Shown here in pieces: positions 26,134 through 38,042 of a DNA stretch of 64,000 nt (its first letter is position 1; each line of letters begins with the position of its first letter). The position numbers and the translations under genes are program-made. This DNA comes from Actinomycetota bacterium (GTDB lineage: Bacteria > Actinomycetota > Actinomycetes > Streptosporangiales > Streptosporangiaceae), in NCBI GenBank assembly GCA_027313705.1, contig DAHVDE010000065.1, forward strand, positions 17,031-81,030. The letters are read 5' to 3'. The notes beneath the pieces are model-generated. The model saw only the letters and a program-made list of their open reading frames with translations, had not been told where the DNA came from and did not search any database.

Positions 26134-29100
26134 GTGGCGAAGGTCCGGGTATACGAGCTCGCTAAGGAGTTCGGAGTAGAAAGCAAGGCCGTGATGGCCA
26201 AGCTTCAGGATATGGGCGAGTTCGTGAGGTCAGCCTCATCGACTATCGAGGCGCCAGTCGTCCGCAGGCTTAAGGAAGCGTTCGCGACCGAGACAGCGGC
26301 GGCGAAGACATCATCATCAGGTCGTGCGGCGGGACAGGCCGACGGTGGCAGGCGCGCAGGCAACGGCCATGGGCCGGCTCCGAAGCAAGCCGCGCCGCCG
26401 GCCGAAAGTTCCCTGGCGAGCGCGGCCGAACAGGCCAGCGCGGCCGGGTCGGCCACCGAGGCCATGGCCGCCGCCGAGCAGGCGAGGCCGCAGGCAGAGC
26501 CGTCGGCCAGCCAGGCTAGCCAGGCTGAGACGCCTGCCGGCGGCGATGGAACGCACACGGTCACCTCTGGCGTGCCGCAGGTTCCTTTCAGCCAGCCGGA
26601 GCAGGCGCGTCCTGGCGGCGGTGAGTCGCGCGCCCCGCGCGGACCGGTCCCCAGCGCTCCGCGCGGGGTGGCTGGTCCCTCGGTGCGTCCAAGCCCGCCA
26701 GGGCCAAGGCCAGGTCCTGTGCCTGGCGGTACTAAGCCGGTTCCCGCTGTGCCTGCAGCCCCTTCCGTGCCTGCCGCTCCTTCCGTGCCTGCTGCTTCTG
26801 CCGCCGCCCCTTCTGGTCCTGCGGCTCCTTCTGGTCCTGCGGCTCCTTCCGGTCCTGCTGCCCCTACCGCGCCTTCTGGCGGCGGGGCGACGCCAGGTCC
26901 GCGTCCAGGTGCGCCGAGGCCAGGTCCGCGACCTGGCAATAACCCGTTCAGTTCGACGCCGACCGGCATGGGATCCGCAGGCCGTGGTCCGCGCCCTGGC
27001 CAGCAAGGTGGTCAGGGCCAGCAAGGTCCTTCAGGGGCGGCCGGCATGGGCACCGGCGGTCAGGGCGGCCGGCCAGGTGGTGCCGGAGGCTCCGGCGGTC
27101 CGAGGCCTCAGGGCCCGCGTCCTGGCGGCGGTCGTCCTGGTCCAGGTGGCGAGGGCGGGCCGCGTCCTGGCGGACCGCGTCCCGGCGGTCCGAGGCCAAG
27201 TCCGAGCAGCATGCCGCCGCGGCCGTTCAGTGCACGCGGTGGCGGGCCAGGCGGCGCCGGCGGTCCAGGTGGGCCAGGTGCTGGCACCAGGCCTGGCGGC
27301 GGGCGTGGCGGTCCTGGCGCCGGGCGTGGCGGCGCGGGCACCGGCACTGCGGGCGCGCCGCGCACTGGCACCGGAGGCCCGGCGAGACCGGGCGGCGGTG
27401 GCGGGCGCGGGCGCACCGGCACGCAGGGTGCGTTCGGGCGGCCTGGCGGGCGTCCTTCGCGCGGGCGCAAGTCGAAGAAGCAGCGCCGTCAAGAGTTCGA
27501 CAACATGCAGGCGCCTTCGATAGGCGGCGTGTCGGTACCGCGCGGCAACGGCCAGGTGATCAGGCTGTCTCGTGGTGCCTCGCTGAGCGACTTCGCCGAC
27601 AAGATCGGGGTCAACCCGGCACTGCTCGTGCAGGCGCTATTTCACCTCGGCGAGATGGTCACGGCCACTCAGTCGGTAAACGACGAGACGCTGCAGTTGC
27701 TCGGCGCGGAACTGAACTTCAACGTGCAGGTGGTTTCTCCGGAAGAAGAGGACCGCGAACTGCTCGAGACGTTCGACATCGAGTTCGGCGAGGACGAGGG
27801 CGGCGAGGAAGATCTCGTTGCGAGGCCGCCGGTGGTCACCGTCATGGGTCACGTCGACCACGGCAAGACCAGGCTGCTCGACGCCATCAGGCACACCAAC
27901 ATCGTGGCCCAAGAGGCTGGCGGCATTACCCAGCACATCGGCGCGTACCAGGTCACCACGGAAGTAGACGGCACGGAGCGCACCATCACCTTCATCGACA
28001 CTCCTGGTCACGAGGCTTTCACGGCCATGCGTGCTCGCGGTGCCGAGACCACTGACCTGGTTATCTTGGTGGTGGCGGCTGACGACGGCGTGAAGCCGCA
28101 GACAACCGAGGCGCTCAACCACGCGCAGGCGGCCGGCGTGCCGATCGTCGTCGCGGTCAACAAGGTCGACAAGGAAGGCGCCGACCCGGCGCGGGTGCGG
28201 GCGCAACTGACCGAGTACGGACTCGTCGCCGAGGAATTCGGCGGTCAGTCGCTTTTCGTCGATGTCTCGGCACGTAATGGCACGGGAATAGCCGAACTGC
28301 TCGAGGCAGTGGTGCTCACCGCTGACGCCGAGCTTGACCTGCGCGCCAACCCGCATCAGCAAGCCCAGGGCGTCGCGATCGAGGCGCACCTCGACAAGGG
28401 CCGCGGGCCGGTCGGCACCGTCCTCGTTCAGCGCGGCACGCTCAAGGTTGGCGATTCCATCGTCTGCGGTGAGGCGCATGGCCGGGTGCGTGCCATGCTC
28501 GACGAGAACGGCGACCAGGTCAGTGAGGCACCGCCATCCCGGCCGGTGCAGGTGCTCGGCCTGACCGCGGTCCCAGACGCGGGGGACAGTTTCCTGGTCG
28601 TCAGCGACGACCGGGTGGCCAGGCAGATTGCCGAGCGGCGCGAGGCCAGAGAGCGCACTGCCCAGTTCGCTCAGCGCAGGCCTCGGGTCACGCTCGAGGA
28701 TCTCGAGTCCGCGCTCAAGTCAGGTGCCCGCGAGGAACTGCTGCTGATCATCAAGGGTGATGTGAGCGGTTCGGTCGAGGCGCTTGAAGACGCGCTGCTC
28801 AAGATCGATGTCGGCGAGGAAGTGGTGCTGCGCGTCATCGGCCGGGGTGTTGGCGCGATCACGCAGGATGACGTCAACCTGGCGATCGCCTCCGACGCGG
28901 TGATCATCGGCTTCAACGTGCGGCCGGCCGGCCGGGCGGGCGAGCTTGCACAGCGCGAAGGCGTGGACATCAGGTACTACTCGATCATCTACCAGGCGAT
29001 CGAGGAGATCGAAGCCGCGCTCAAGGGCATGCTCAAGCCTGAGTTCGAGGAAGCGCAGCTCGGCACCGCCGAGGTCCGCGAGGTGTTCAGGGTTCCGAGG

Positions 29101-29343
29101 ATCGGAAACGTGGCCGGCTGCATCGTCAGGTCGGGCACGATCACCAGGAACAGCCGTGCTCGCCTCGTCAGGGATGGCGTCGTGGTGCAGGAGAACCTGA
29201 GTATCGAATCGCTGCGCCGGTTCAAGGATGACGCTACCGAGGTCCGCGAAGGCTTCGAGTGCGGCATCGGAGTCGGTTACGGCGATGTCAAGATCGGCGA
29301 CGTGATCGAGACCTTCGAGATGCGGGAGAAACCTCGGACGTGA
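26134..29343 (+). CDS. infB: Translation initiation factor IF-2
   Basis: IF-2 is the GTPase that brings initiator tRNA to the 30S subunit. 1069 residues. N-terminus: IF2-N motif ([28 protein letters not shown]). Residues ~60-445 are a disordered Pro/Gly/Ala/Arg-rich extension typical of actinomycetes, with 18-bp tandem units at 26761-26796 and 26809-26862 (SGPAAP repeats). A second IF2-N domain follows. The G domain has GHVDHGKT at 572-579, [12 protein letters not shown] and NKVDK. C-terminal domains reach the end ([14 protein letters not shown]). The GTG at 26134 follows GGGAGCGTA. Confidence 0.96.
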   Translation: MAKVRVYELAKEFGVESKAVMAKLQDMGEFVRSASSTIEAPVVRRLKEAFATETAAAKTSSSGRAAGQADGGRRAGNGHGPAPKQAAPPAESSLASAAEQASAAGSATEAMAAAEQARPQAEPSASQASQAETPAGGDGTHTVTSGVPQVPFSQPEQARPGGGESRAPRGPVPSAPRGVAGPSVRPSPPGPRPGPVPGGTKPVPAVPAAPSVPAAPSVPAASAAAPSGPAAPSGPAAPSGPAAPTAPSGGGATPGPRPGAPRPGPRPGNNPFSSTPTGMGSAGRGPRPGQQGGQGQQGPSGAAGMGTGGQGGRPGGAGGSGGPRPQGPRPGGGRPGPGGEGGPRPGGPRPGGPRPSPSSMPPRPFSARGGGPGGAGGPGGPGAGTRPGGGRGGPGAGRGGAGTGTAGAPRTGTGGPARPGGGGGRGRTGTQGAFGRPGGRPSRGRKSKKQRRQEFDNMQAPSIGGVSVPRGNGQVIRLSRGASLSDFADKIGVNPALLVQALFHLGEMVTATQSVNDETLQLLGAELNFNVQVVSPEEEDRELLETFDIEFGEDEGGEEDLVARPPVVTVMGHVDHGKTRLLDAIRHTNIVAQEAGGITQHIGAYQVTTEVDGTERTITFIDTPGHEAFTAMRARGAETTDLVILVVAADDGVKPQTTEALNHAQAAGVPIVVAVNKVDKEGADPARVRAQLTEYGLVAEEFGGQSLFVDVSARNGTGIAELLEAVVLTADAELDLRANPHQQAQGVAIEAHLDKGRGPVGTVLVQRGTLKVGDSIVCGEAHGRVRAMLDENGDQVSEAPPSRPVQVLGLTAVPDAGDSFLVVSDDRVARQIAERREARERTAQFAQRRPRVTLEDLESALKSGAREELLLIIKGDVSGSVEALEDALLKIDVGEEVVLRVIGRGVGAITQDDVNLAIASDAVIIGFNVRPAGRAGELAQREGVDIRYYSIIYQAIEEIEAALKGMLKPEFEEAQLGTAEVREVFRVPRIGNVAGCIVRSGTITRNSRARLVRDGVVVQENLSIESLRRFKDDATEVREGFECGIGVGYGDVKIGDVIETFEMREKPRT

Positions 29344-29404
29344 CCGCTGCGCCTTTAGGTTTCGCTGCCAGGCTCGGGCTGCGGCTGGTTCGGGGGTACT
29401 TGTT

Positions 29405-29704
29405 GTGTACGTAGGTGCGCTGACCCTTGATGTACTGCTCGGCGACGTCAGGTCGCTGAAGCAGAAGCGTTCGGCGGTCAGGCCACTGATCGCCGAGGTA
29501 CACAGGAAGTTCCCCGGGCTCGCCGTAGCCGAGACCGGCCACCTGGACCTGCACCGCCGTACCGAGATCGGCGTGGCCGTGGTGACCTCATCGGCAGCGC
29601 ATGCCGTCGAGATGCTCGAGGCGTGCGAACGATTCGTCGCGGCACGCCCGGAGATCGAGTTGCTGTCGGCGAGGCAGCGTTTGTTTAGTGATGAGGGGGA
29701 GTGA
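29405..29704 (+). CDS. DUF503 (YlxP-like) protein
   Basis: 99 residues, the family's usual size. The DUF503 pattern is clear: MYVGALTLDVLLGDVRSLKQKRSAVRPLI, followed by VAETGHLDLHRRTEIGVAVV and the closing helix. YlxP-type proteins are encoded between infB and rbfA in many Gram-positives and are thought to act in ribosome or RNA metabolism, without a proven reaction. GTG start at 29405, 61 bases after infB. Its stop lies four bases before rbfA. Confidence 0.85.
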   Translation: MYVGALTLDVLLGDVRSLKQKRSAVRPLIAEVHRKFPGLAVAETGHLDLHRRTEIGVAVVTSSAAHAVEMLEACERFVAARPEIELLSARQRLFSDEGE

Positions 29705-29708
29705 GCTG

Positions 29709-30149
29709 ATGGATCAGGCGAGGGCCAGACGGCTAGGCGAACGAATTGCCCAGATCGTCGCCGAGATGCTGGAGCGGCGAGTCAAGGATCCCCGGCTCGG
29801 CTTCGTGACGATCACGGACACGCGGGTAACCGGGGACCTGCGTGAAGCTACGGTGTTCTATACCGTTTACGGGTCTGCGGATGAGGCCGCGGCCAGTGCG
29901 GCGGCCCTGACTAGCGCGACCGGAATCATTCGCGCTGAGGTTGGCAGGCAAACCGGCCTCAAGCACACGCCATCGATCACCTTCGAACGCGATTCCCTTC
30001 CTGAGGGCGCCAAGTCGATCGAGGATCTGGTGACCAAGGCAAGGCAGGCCGATGCCGAACTGGCCGCGTCGCGGGTTGGGGCGGCATACGCGGGGGAGCG
30101 GAACCCTTATCGCACTGCGGACGAGTCCGACGAAGGTGATGAGTTATGA
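29709..30149 (+). CDS. rbfA: 30S ribosome-binding factor RbfA
   Basis: RbfA binds the 5' domain of 16S rRNA during late 30S maturation. 146 residues with the KH-like fold: ARRLGERIAQIVAEMLERRVKDPRLGFVTITDTRVTGDLREATVFYTV pattern at the N-terminus and the EVGRQTGLKHTPSITFERD segment. An acidic, Glu/Asp-rich tail is typical. AGGGGGAG ahead of ATG 29709 decides the start. The stop overlaps the truB start (ATGA). Confidence 0.93.
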   Translation: MDQARARRLGERIAQIVAEMLERRVKDPRLGFVTITDTRVTGDLREATVFYTVYGSADEAAASAAALTSATGIIRAEVGRQTGLKHTPSITFERDSLPEGAKSIEDLVTKARQADAELAASRVGAAYAGERNPYRTADESDEGDEL

Positions 30150-31210
30150 CTACGCATGCTAGGCAACAGCGCGCCGGGGACCTTCCTTTAGTGTCGGCTT
30201 CAGGGCTGGTGCTGGTCGACAAATCGCCAGGGATGACTTCGCATGACGTCGTGGCGCGGATCAGGAGGCTGGCAGACACCAGGCGGGTCGGCCACGCGGG
30301 GACTCTTGACCCGATGGCCACCGGCGTCCTTGTGATCGGCATCGAGAAGGCGACCAGGCTGCTCGGGCACCTGGCACTGACCGAGAAGGACTATTCGGCG
30401 ACGATCAGGCTCGGGCAGGCGACGGTCACCGACGACGCCGAAGGCGTCGTGCTCGCGACCGCGCCGCACGCAAGGCAGGCTTCCGCGATCACGGAATCTG
30501 AGCTCCTGGCCGGCTTGCGCGCGCTGACCGGTGAGATCAGGCAGGTTCCGCCCAAGGTCAGCGCGATCAAGGTCAACGGCCAGCGTGCCTACCACCTGAC
30601 CAGGTCGGGAGCGGCGCCAGAGCTGAAAGCCAGGACCGTGACTGTCTGGCGGCTCGAGCCGGTCGCCTTCCGGCCGGCCGGCGAACTGCTGGATGTCGAC
30701 GTCCTTGTGACCTGTTCGAGCGGCACCTACATCCGTGCTATCGCCAGGGATCTAGGTGCCGCGCTTGGCACCGGTGGTCATCTGACTGCCTTGCGCCGGA
30801 CCAGGGTAGGGCCGTACCAGGTGGCGGAGGCGCGGACGCTTGGCCAATTGTCCGAGCGGTTCGAGTTCGTCCCGCTGGCAAGCGCGGCTGCCGCCGCGTT
30901 TCCCAGCATGCGGCTGAGCGCCGAGCAGGCGAGGCTGGTGTCGCACGGGGTCCGGCTGCGGCTGCCTGAACTGGTGGCGGGGACGGCGGCGAGTTCAGCG
31001 TCAGGCTCGGCCGAGCCTGGCCTGGCTGAGCCTGACCCGGCTGGGCCTGACCCGGCTGGGCCTGGCCTGGCCGAGCCCGAAGTGGCGGCTGCTGGTGAGG
31101 CTGACGTGCCTGGCCAGCCGATAGCGGCTTTCGGGCCTGATGGTGAGCTCGTCGCCTTGATGGCTGAGCGTGACGCTGAACTGAGGCCGCTTGCCGTGTT
31201 CGCTCCTTAG
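30146..31210 (+). CDS. truB: tRNA pseudouridine(55) synthase
   Basis: TruB makes pseudouridine 55 in the T-loop of tRNAs. 354 residues: LVLVDKSPGMTSHDVV, the catalytic Asp in HAGTLDPMATGVLV, and the YSATIRLG and CSSGTYIRAIARDLG motifs. Near the C-terminus a Pro/Ala/Gly/Glu-rich insert (residues ~280-325) contains a perfect 15-bp duplication, CCTGACCCGGCTGGG at 31031-31045 and 31046-31060. Its ATGA overlap with rbfA shows coupling; unlike mycobacteria there is no DHH phosphoesterase gene between them. AGG supplies 14 of its 30 arginine codons. Confidence 0.94.
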   Translation: MTTHARQQRAGDLPLVSASGLVLVDKSPGMTSHDVVARIRRLADTRRVGHAGTLDPMATGVLVIGIEKATRLLGHLALTEKDYSATIRLGQATVTDDAEGVVLATAPHARQASAITESELLAGLRALTGEIRQVPPKVSAIKVNGQRAYHLTRSGAAPELKARTVTVWRLEPVAFRPAGELLDVDVLVTCSSGTYIRAIARDLGAALGTGGHLTALRRTRVGPYQVAEARTLGQLSERFEFVPLASAAAAAFPSMRLSAEQARLVSHGVRLRLPELVAGTAASSASGSAEPGLAEPDPAGPDPAGPGLAEPEVAAAGEADVPGQPIAAFGPDGELVALMAERDAELRPLAVFAP

Positions 31211-31251
31211 CCGGGGATGCCGGGTTATCCAGCCGTTTGGCCATGGCAGGC

Positions 31252-31270
31252 TTGGTCTGGCAAGGACCAA
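31252..31270 (+). terminator. Hairpin between truB and ribF
   Basis: TTGGTC, seven-base loop, GACCAA: a perfect six-base-pair stem 42 bases after the truB stop and 58 before ribF. It lacks a T-run. It may be a weak terminator or a processing site within a longer transcript. Confidence 0.35.
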
Positions 31271-31327
31271 CGGGGTCGCGGCGCGTGATGCGGGCATCAT
31301 CGTGGCGTGCGAGTGGAGGGAAATCCG

Positions 31328-32278
31328 GTGTACCGCTGGAATGGCCTGCGTGAGGTGCCTGCGGACTGGGGCAGGTGCGTCGTCACGATCGGGGTGTTCG
31401 ACGGAGTGCACCGCGGTCACCAGATCATCTTGGCGCAAGTGGCGCAAGCGGGTGCCAGGCTCGGCCTGCCGCTCGCCGTGGTGACCTTCGACCCGCATCC
31501 CGACGAGGTGATCAGGCCGGGTTCGCATCCGCCGTTGCTTTGCAGCGTGCGCTACCGCACTGAGCTGCTCGGTCGGTTCGGTGCAGCGGCCGTCTGCGTG
31601 CTGCCGTTCAGCCTTGAGTTCTCTCGGTTGCCTGCGCAGGACTTCGTCAAGTCTGTGCTTGCCGACGGCCTGCACGCGGCGGCGGTCGTGGTCGGCGAGG
31701 ATTTCAGGTTCGGGTACCGGGCATCAGGGAACGTGTCGCTGCTCGGTGAACTAGGCGAGAAGTACGACTTCGTGGCCGTGGGCGTGCCGCTGGTGACCGA
31801 GCACGGGCTCACTGTCTCTTCGAGCCTGATCAGGGGGCTGCTGTCGGAGGGGAAGGTCGCGGCGGCGGCGGTCGAGCTCGGGCGCCCGCACCGGGTCGAA
31901 GGCGTGGTCGTGCGCGGCAAGCAGCGCGGGCGGGCGCTCGGCTTCCCTACCGCGAACGCGGAGCCGCCACCGCATACCGCGATCCCAGGCGACGGTGTCT
32001 ACGCGGGCTGGCTCGCTGCGCTTGACGCTCAGGGAGCCGAACACGAGCGGTGGCCTGCCGCTATCTCTGTCGGCACCAACCCGACGTTCGAGGGCGGCGC
32101 CAGAGCCGTCGAGGCTTACGCGCTAGACCGGGACGACCTGGACCTGTACGGGGTGCACGTGGCGGTGGAATTCGCCGTGCGGCTGCGTGGCCAGGTCCGG
32201 TTCGCCTCGGTGGCCGATCTGGTCAGCCAGATGACCGAGGATGTGGCCGCGGCGGCGAAGGTACTCGCGGCGCCATAG
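31328..32278 (+). CDS. ribF: Bifunctional riboflavin kinase/FAD synthetase
   Basis: RibF phosphorylates riboflavin to FMN and adenylates it to FAD. 316 residues: N-terminal nucleotidyltransferase domain with TIGVFDGVHRGHQ, VVTFDPHP and VGEDFRFGYRASG, and C-terminal kinase domain with GRALGFPTAN, GVYAGW and SVGTNPTF. GGAGGG seven bases ahead of the GTG at 31328 decides the start over a GTG at 31307. Same order (truB-ribF-rpsO-pnp) as in Streptomyces. Confidence 0.94.
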   Translation: MYRWNGLREVPADWGRCVVTIGVFDGVHRGHQIILAQVAQAGARLGLPLAVVTFDPHPDEVIRPGSHPPLLCSVRYRTELLGRFGAAAVCVLPFSLEFSRLPAQDFVKSVLADGLHAAAVVVGEDFRFGYRASGNVSLLGELGEKYDFVAVGVPLVTEHGLTVSSSLIRGLLSEGKVAAAAVELGRPHRVEGVVVRGKQRGRALGFPTANAEPPPHTAIPGDGVYAGWLAALDAQGAEHERWPAAISVGTNPTFEGGARAVEAYALDRDDLDLYGVHVAVEFAVRLRGQVRFASVADLVSQMTEDVAAAAKVLAAP

Positions 32279-32329
32279 CGGCCAGGCGCGCTCGGGGCGT
32301 ACCTGAGGCGAAGGACCGTACGGGCGACT

Positions 32330-32348
32330 CACGTTGCGTGGTAACGTG
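32330..32348. promoter_or_regulatory. Inverted repeat upstream of rpsO
   Basis: CACGTT, seven bases, AACGTG: a perfect 6-7-6 dyad 93 bases before the rpsO start and 52 after the ribF stop. It could be a terminator for ribF or a protein-binding site at the rpsO promoter. Confidence 0.35.
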
Positions 32349-32371
32349 ACAGCGGCCGAAGTATCAGGCCC

Positions 32372-32399
32372 AGTCAGCTGCGCCCTCATGCGGCTGATT
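32372..32399 (+). promoter_or_regulatory. rpsO leader hairpin
   Basis: AGTCAGCTGC, loop GCCCTCAT, GCGGCTGATT pairs over ten positions (eight Watson-Crick, two G-U) and ends 41 bases before the rpsO start. S15 represses its own mRNA through leader structure in several bacteria, so this is a candidate autoregulatory element. Confidence 0.4.
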
Positions 32400-32440
32400 C
32401 TCGACTCGAACGTGGCTACTAACGAAAAAGAAGGAACAAC

Positions 32441-32710
32441 GTGCCGCTCGATACCGAAGTCAAGAAGGAGATCATCGCCGCGCACGCGACCAGTGAGGGT
32501 GACACCGGTTCGCCGGAAGTCCAGGTCGCATTGCTGACGAAGCGAATCAACGGTCTCACCGAGCACCTCAAGGTGCACAAGCATGACCACCACAGCCGCC
32601 GCGGTCTGCTGTTGCTAGTTGGCCGTCGCCGTCGGCTGCTCCAGTACCTGTCGCGTGAGGACATCAGCAGGTACCGCGCGCTGATAGAAAGGCTCGGCTT
32701 GCGCAGGTAG
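32441..32710 (+). CDS. rpsO: 30S ribosomal protein S15
   Basis: 89 residues, the normal S15 length. Diagnostic segments: [49 protein letters not shown] (recognised by parts [21 protein letters not shown]) and the closing [13 protein letters not shown]15 binds the three-way junction of 16S rRNA and organises the platform. GTG start with AAGGA seven bases upstream. Followed by a 390-base gap containing the pnp promoter and leader. Confidence 0.96.
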   Translation: MPLDTEVKKEIIAAHATSEGDTGSPEVQVALLTKRINGLTEHLKVHKHDHHSRRGLLLLVGRRRRLLQYLSREDISRYRALIERLGLRR

Positions 32711-32809
32711 GGCCGGTCGCCTTCGACGTATCGCTGCCTGTCGGCCGGTGGCGCTACATTAGGTCATGGTGGCCCGCGCTCGGTGCATGGGACAAGATGA
32801 CAGCACCAG

Positions 32810-32850
32810 CGGGAAAACTAAATATATATTTCGACAAATAGAGTACCGGT
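32810..32850 (+). promoter_or_regulatory. AT-rich probable promoter segment for pnp
   Basis: AAAACTAAATATATATTTCG at 32815-32834 is the most AT-rich run in the neighbourhood and lies about 270 bases before pnp. It is followed by CGACAAATAGAGTACCGGTAACG. It probably marks the pnp promoter, but I cannot assign boxes. Confidence 0.35.
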
Positions 32851-32939
32851 AACGCGGACTCACTAGCAGGAAACGTCCCGCGGCCCCGGCCCGGAGCGCT
32901 CAGTGTGCCTGAGGGCCGGTCCTCGGTAGTGGTTCTCGG

Positions 32940-33098
32940 ATTCGCGGATCTAGCGCGGTAGCGTAGGACAGGCGGACCGAGGACTTCGATCGAAGACCGG
33001 TCGGCGGCTAGCACCCAGCTGATGCTGGGGCAGCGGCCTGGCAATAGCACTCCGCAGGCGGCGGGCTGACGCGGGACCTCATCTGAGGAGGTCTCACC
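32940..33098 (+). ncRNA. Structured pnp mRNA leader (candidate Actino-pnp RNA)
   Basis: Three hairpins stand in a row: GACCG/CGGTC enclosing a CTTCG-AT-CGAAG stem (32975-33002), CCCAGC-TGAT-GCTGGG (33014-33029), and GACCTC-ATCTGAG-GAGGTC (33075-33093). The last one contains the pnp ribosome binding site (GAGGAGGT, 33085-33092). A conserved RNA motif named Actino-pnp is known from pnp leaders of actinomycetes, and PNPase controls its own mRNA in several bacteria. I have not matched the consensus; the position and structure are the evidence. Confidence 0.5.
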
Positions 33099-33100
33099 CG

Positions 33101-35460
33101 ATGGAGGGTGTACATAGTTCAGTAGCCGTCATTGACAATGGCGCGTTCGGCCAGCAGAACATCAGGTTCGAAACCGGCAGGCTGGCAAAGCAGGCATCAG
33201 GCTCCGCCGTCGTCTACCTGGACGAGGAGACCATGGTGCTCTCCGCTACCACGGTCTCTAAGAATCCCAAGGAGAATCTGGATTTCTTCCCGCTCACCGT
33301 GGACGTGGAGGAGCGGATGTATGCGGCAGGCCGCATCCCCGGCTCCTTCTTCCGCCGCGAGGGCCGGCCGTCTGAGGACGCGATCCTCACCTGCAGGCTG
33401 ATCGACAGGCCGCTGCGCCCGTCCTTCGTCAAGGGCCTGCGCAACGAGGTGCAGATCGTCGAGACGGTCATGGCGCTGCATCCCGATCACCTCTACGACG
33501 TGGTCGCGATCAACGCCGCGTCGCTGTCGACGCAGCTTGCCGGCCTGCCCTTCTCCGGGCCGATCGGCGGTACCAGGGTGGCGCTGATCAAGGGCCAGTG
33601 GGTAGCTTTCCCGACCTACAGCCAGCTTGAGGATGCCACTTTCGACATGGTCGTGGCCGGCCGGGTGCTCCCGGACGGCGATGTGGCGATCATGATGGTC
33701 GAGGCCGAGTCCACGCCGAGCACGCTCAGGCTGCTTGCCGATGCCGTCAGTGGCGCGGTCGCGCCGACCGAGGACGTGGTCGCCGAGGGTCTTGAGGCGG
33801 CCAAGCCGTTCATCAGGGCGCTCTGCGAGGCCCAGTCGACGGTCGCCGCGCAGGCCGCCAAGGAGACCGGCACGTATCCGACCTTCGCTGACTACAGCCA
33901 GGAGGTCTACGAGGCACTCGCCGCTGACGCCGCGACCGAACTTGCCGCCGCGCTGACGATCGCGGGTAAGCAGGAGCGCGGTGCGGAGACCGACCGGATT
34001 CAGGCGGCAGTCACCGAGCGGCTTGGCGCGAAATTCGAAGGCAGGGAGGGCGAGATCGCGGCCGCCTTCCGTTCCCTGACCAAGAAGCTGGTGCGGGAAC
34101 GCATCATCGCCGAAGGCAAGCGAATCGACGGACGCGGCCTGGCCGACATCAGGCAGTTGTCCGCCGAGGCTGGCGTGCTGCCTCGGGTGCACGGCTCTGC
34201 CTTGTTCGAGCGCGGCGAGACCCAGGTACTCGGCGTCACGACGCTGAACATGCTCCGGATGGAGCAGATGATCGACACGCTGAACCCCGAGCGCACCAAG
34301 CGCTACATGCACAACTACAACATGCCGCCATACTCGACCGGCGAGACTGGCAGGGTCGGCTCTCCCAAGCGGCGTGAGATCGGGCACGGGGCGCTCGCCG
34401 AGCGGGCACTCGTGCCTGTCCTGCCGACGCGCGAGGAGTTCCCCTACGCGATCCGTCAGGTCTCTGAGGCGATCGGCTCCAACGGCTCGACCTCCATGGG
34501 CTCGGTCTGCGCTTCCACGATGGCACTTCTCGACGCAGGCGTTCCGCTCAAGGACATGGTGGCAGGCATCGCCATGGGCCTGATCCACGAGGGCGGCAGC
34601 TACGTCACGCTGACCGACATCCTGGGCGCGGAGGACGCGTTCGGTGACATGGACTTCAAGGTGGCGGGAACCAAGGACGTAATCACCGCCCTCCAGCTTG
34701 ACACCAAGCTTGACGGTATCCCGGCATCCGTGCTCGCCGCCGCGCTCATGCAGGCGCGGGACGCCAGGCTGACGATTCTCGGCGTGATGGCCGAGGCGAT
34801 CAGCACCCCGGCCGACATGAGCGACAACGCGCCGCGGATCATCACGGTCAAGGTTCCTGTTGACAAGATCGGCGAGGTCATCGGCCCGAAGGGCAAGATG
34901 ATCAACTCGATCCAGGAGGACACCGGTGCCGAGATCACGATCGAGGACGACGGCACGATCTACATCGGCGCCACCAATGGCACCTCGGCGGAGGCGGCAC
35001 GCACCGCGATCAACGCGATCGCGAACCCGCATGTGCCTGAGGTTGGTGAGCGGTTCCTCGGCACCGTGGTGAAGACCACGGCGTTCGGCGCGTTCGTCTC
35101 GCTGCTGCCAGGCAAGGACGGCCTGCTGCACATTACGCAGATCAGGAAGTTGCACGGCGGGGCGAGGATCGAGAGCGTGGACGATGTCATGAAGGTCGGT
35201 GACAAGATCCAGGTCGAGATCCGTGAGGTCGCGGACAACAGCAAGCTCTCGCTCGTGCCTGTCGAGGTAATCGAGCGCGAGGCGGCTGGCGAGGACCTGG
35301 GCGGCAGCCGGGAGGAGAACCGCGGCGAGCACGGCGATCGTGATCACGGCGACCGCGGCGACCGCGGCAGGGACCGCGGTGACCGGGGTCGCGGTCGCGG
35401 CGAACGCGGCGGCGGTGACCACCACAGAACCCGGCATCGCGATCGCGAGTCCGGCAACTC

Positions 35461-35464
<4 letters not shown>
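33101..35464 (+). CDS. pnp: Polynucleotide phosphorylase
   Basis: PNPase degrades RNA 3' to 5' using phosphate, and makes 3' tails in actinomycetes. 787 residues: two RNase PH domains ([30 protein letters not shown] region near 80-108; [14 protein letters not shown] with [13 protein letters not shown] near 405-470), then KH ([19 protein letters not shown]) and S1 ([22 protein letters not shown]). The last ~50 residues form an Arg/Gly/Asp-rich tail with GDRG repeats beyond the usual length. Start ATG 33101 with GAGGAGGT upstream, sequestered in a hairpin. Overlaps the M16 gene by four bases. Confidence 0.96.
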
Positions 35465-37544
<2,080 letters not shown>

Positions 37545-37646
37545 TCTTGAACGGCGGCTTACTGGTTGCCGCCGCCGTGGCCGGGTAGGCAGTATGAACG
37601 GCTGCTTCGACTATCCGAGCTGCGGCGGTTTTGGGGGACTGGCGGC

Positions 37647-38042
37647 ATGCGCGTGATACTCAACGTGATCTGGCTCGTGCTCTGCGGGTTCTGGCTGGCG
37701 ATTCTCTACGCGCTAGCCGGCCTGGTGGCCTTCGTGCTGATCATTACCATTCCCTTTGGCATCGCGGCGTTCCGGATCTCGAACTATGTGCTCTGGCCGT
37801 TCGGCCGCACGATCGCGCCGAAGGAGAGCGCCGGAGTCGGATCGCTCATCGGCAACATCATCTGGATCATCCTCTTCGGCTGGTGGCTAGCGATCGGCCA
37901 CCTGATCACCGGAATCGCCTTGTGCGTCACTATCATCGGGATTCCGCTTGGCTTGGCCAACTTCAAGCTGATCCCGATCTCGCTCATGCCGCTCGGCGTG
38001 CGCATCGTGCCTTCTGATCAGGTTAGTCCGTATGCGTTCTAG
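37647..38042 (+). CDS. YccF family inner-membrane protein
   Basis: 131 residues with two copies of the YccF motif: LIITIPFGIAAFRISNYVLWPFGR in the first half and VTIIGIPLGLANFKLIPISLMPLG in the second, each preceded by a hydrophobic helix pair (N-terminal ILNVIWLVLCGFW and central LIGNIIWIILFGWW). About four membrane segments. Function unknown. The start at ATG 37647 fits the motif spacing. Its TAG stop overlaps the stop of the convergent helicase in a shared CTAG. Confidence 0.85.
   Translation: MRVILNVIWLVLCGFWLAILYALAGLVAFVLIITIPFGIAAFRISNYVLWPFGRTIAPKESAGVGSLIGNIIWIILFGWWLAIGHLITGIALCVTIIGIPLGLANFKLIPISLMPLGVRIVPSDQVSPYAF

Noticed and set aside
33197..35437. Very long open frame opposite pnp (746 codons)
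   Set aside because: It is a mirror of the GC-rich codon pattern of pnp; the translation is Arg/Asp/His-rich and has no domain features or ribosome binding site.
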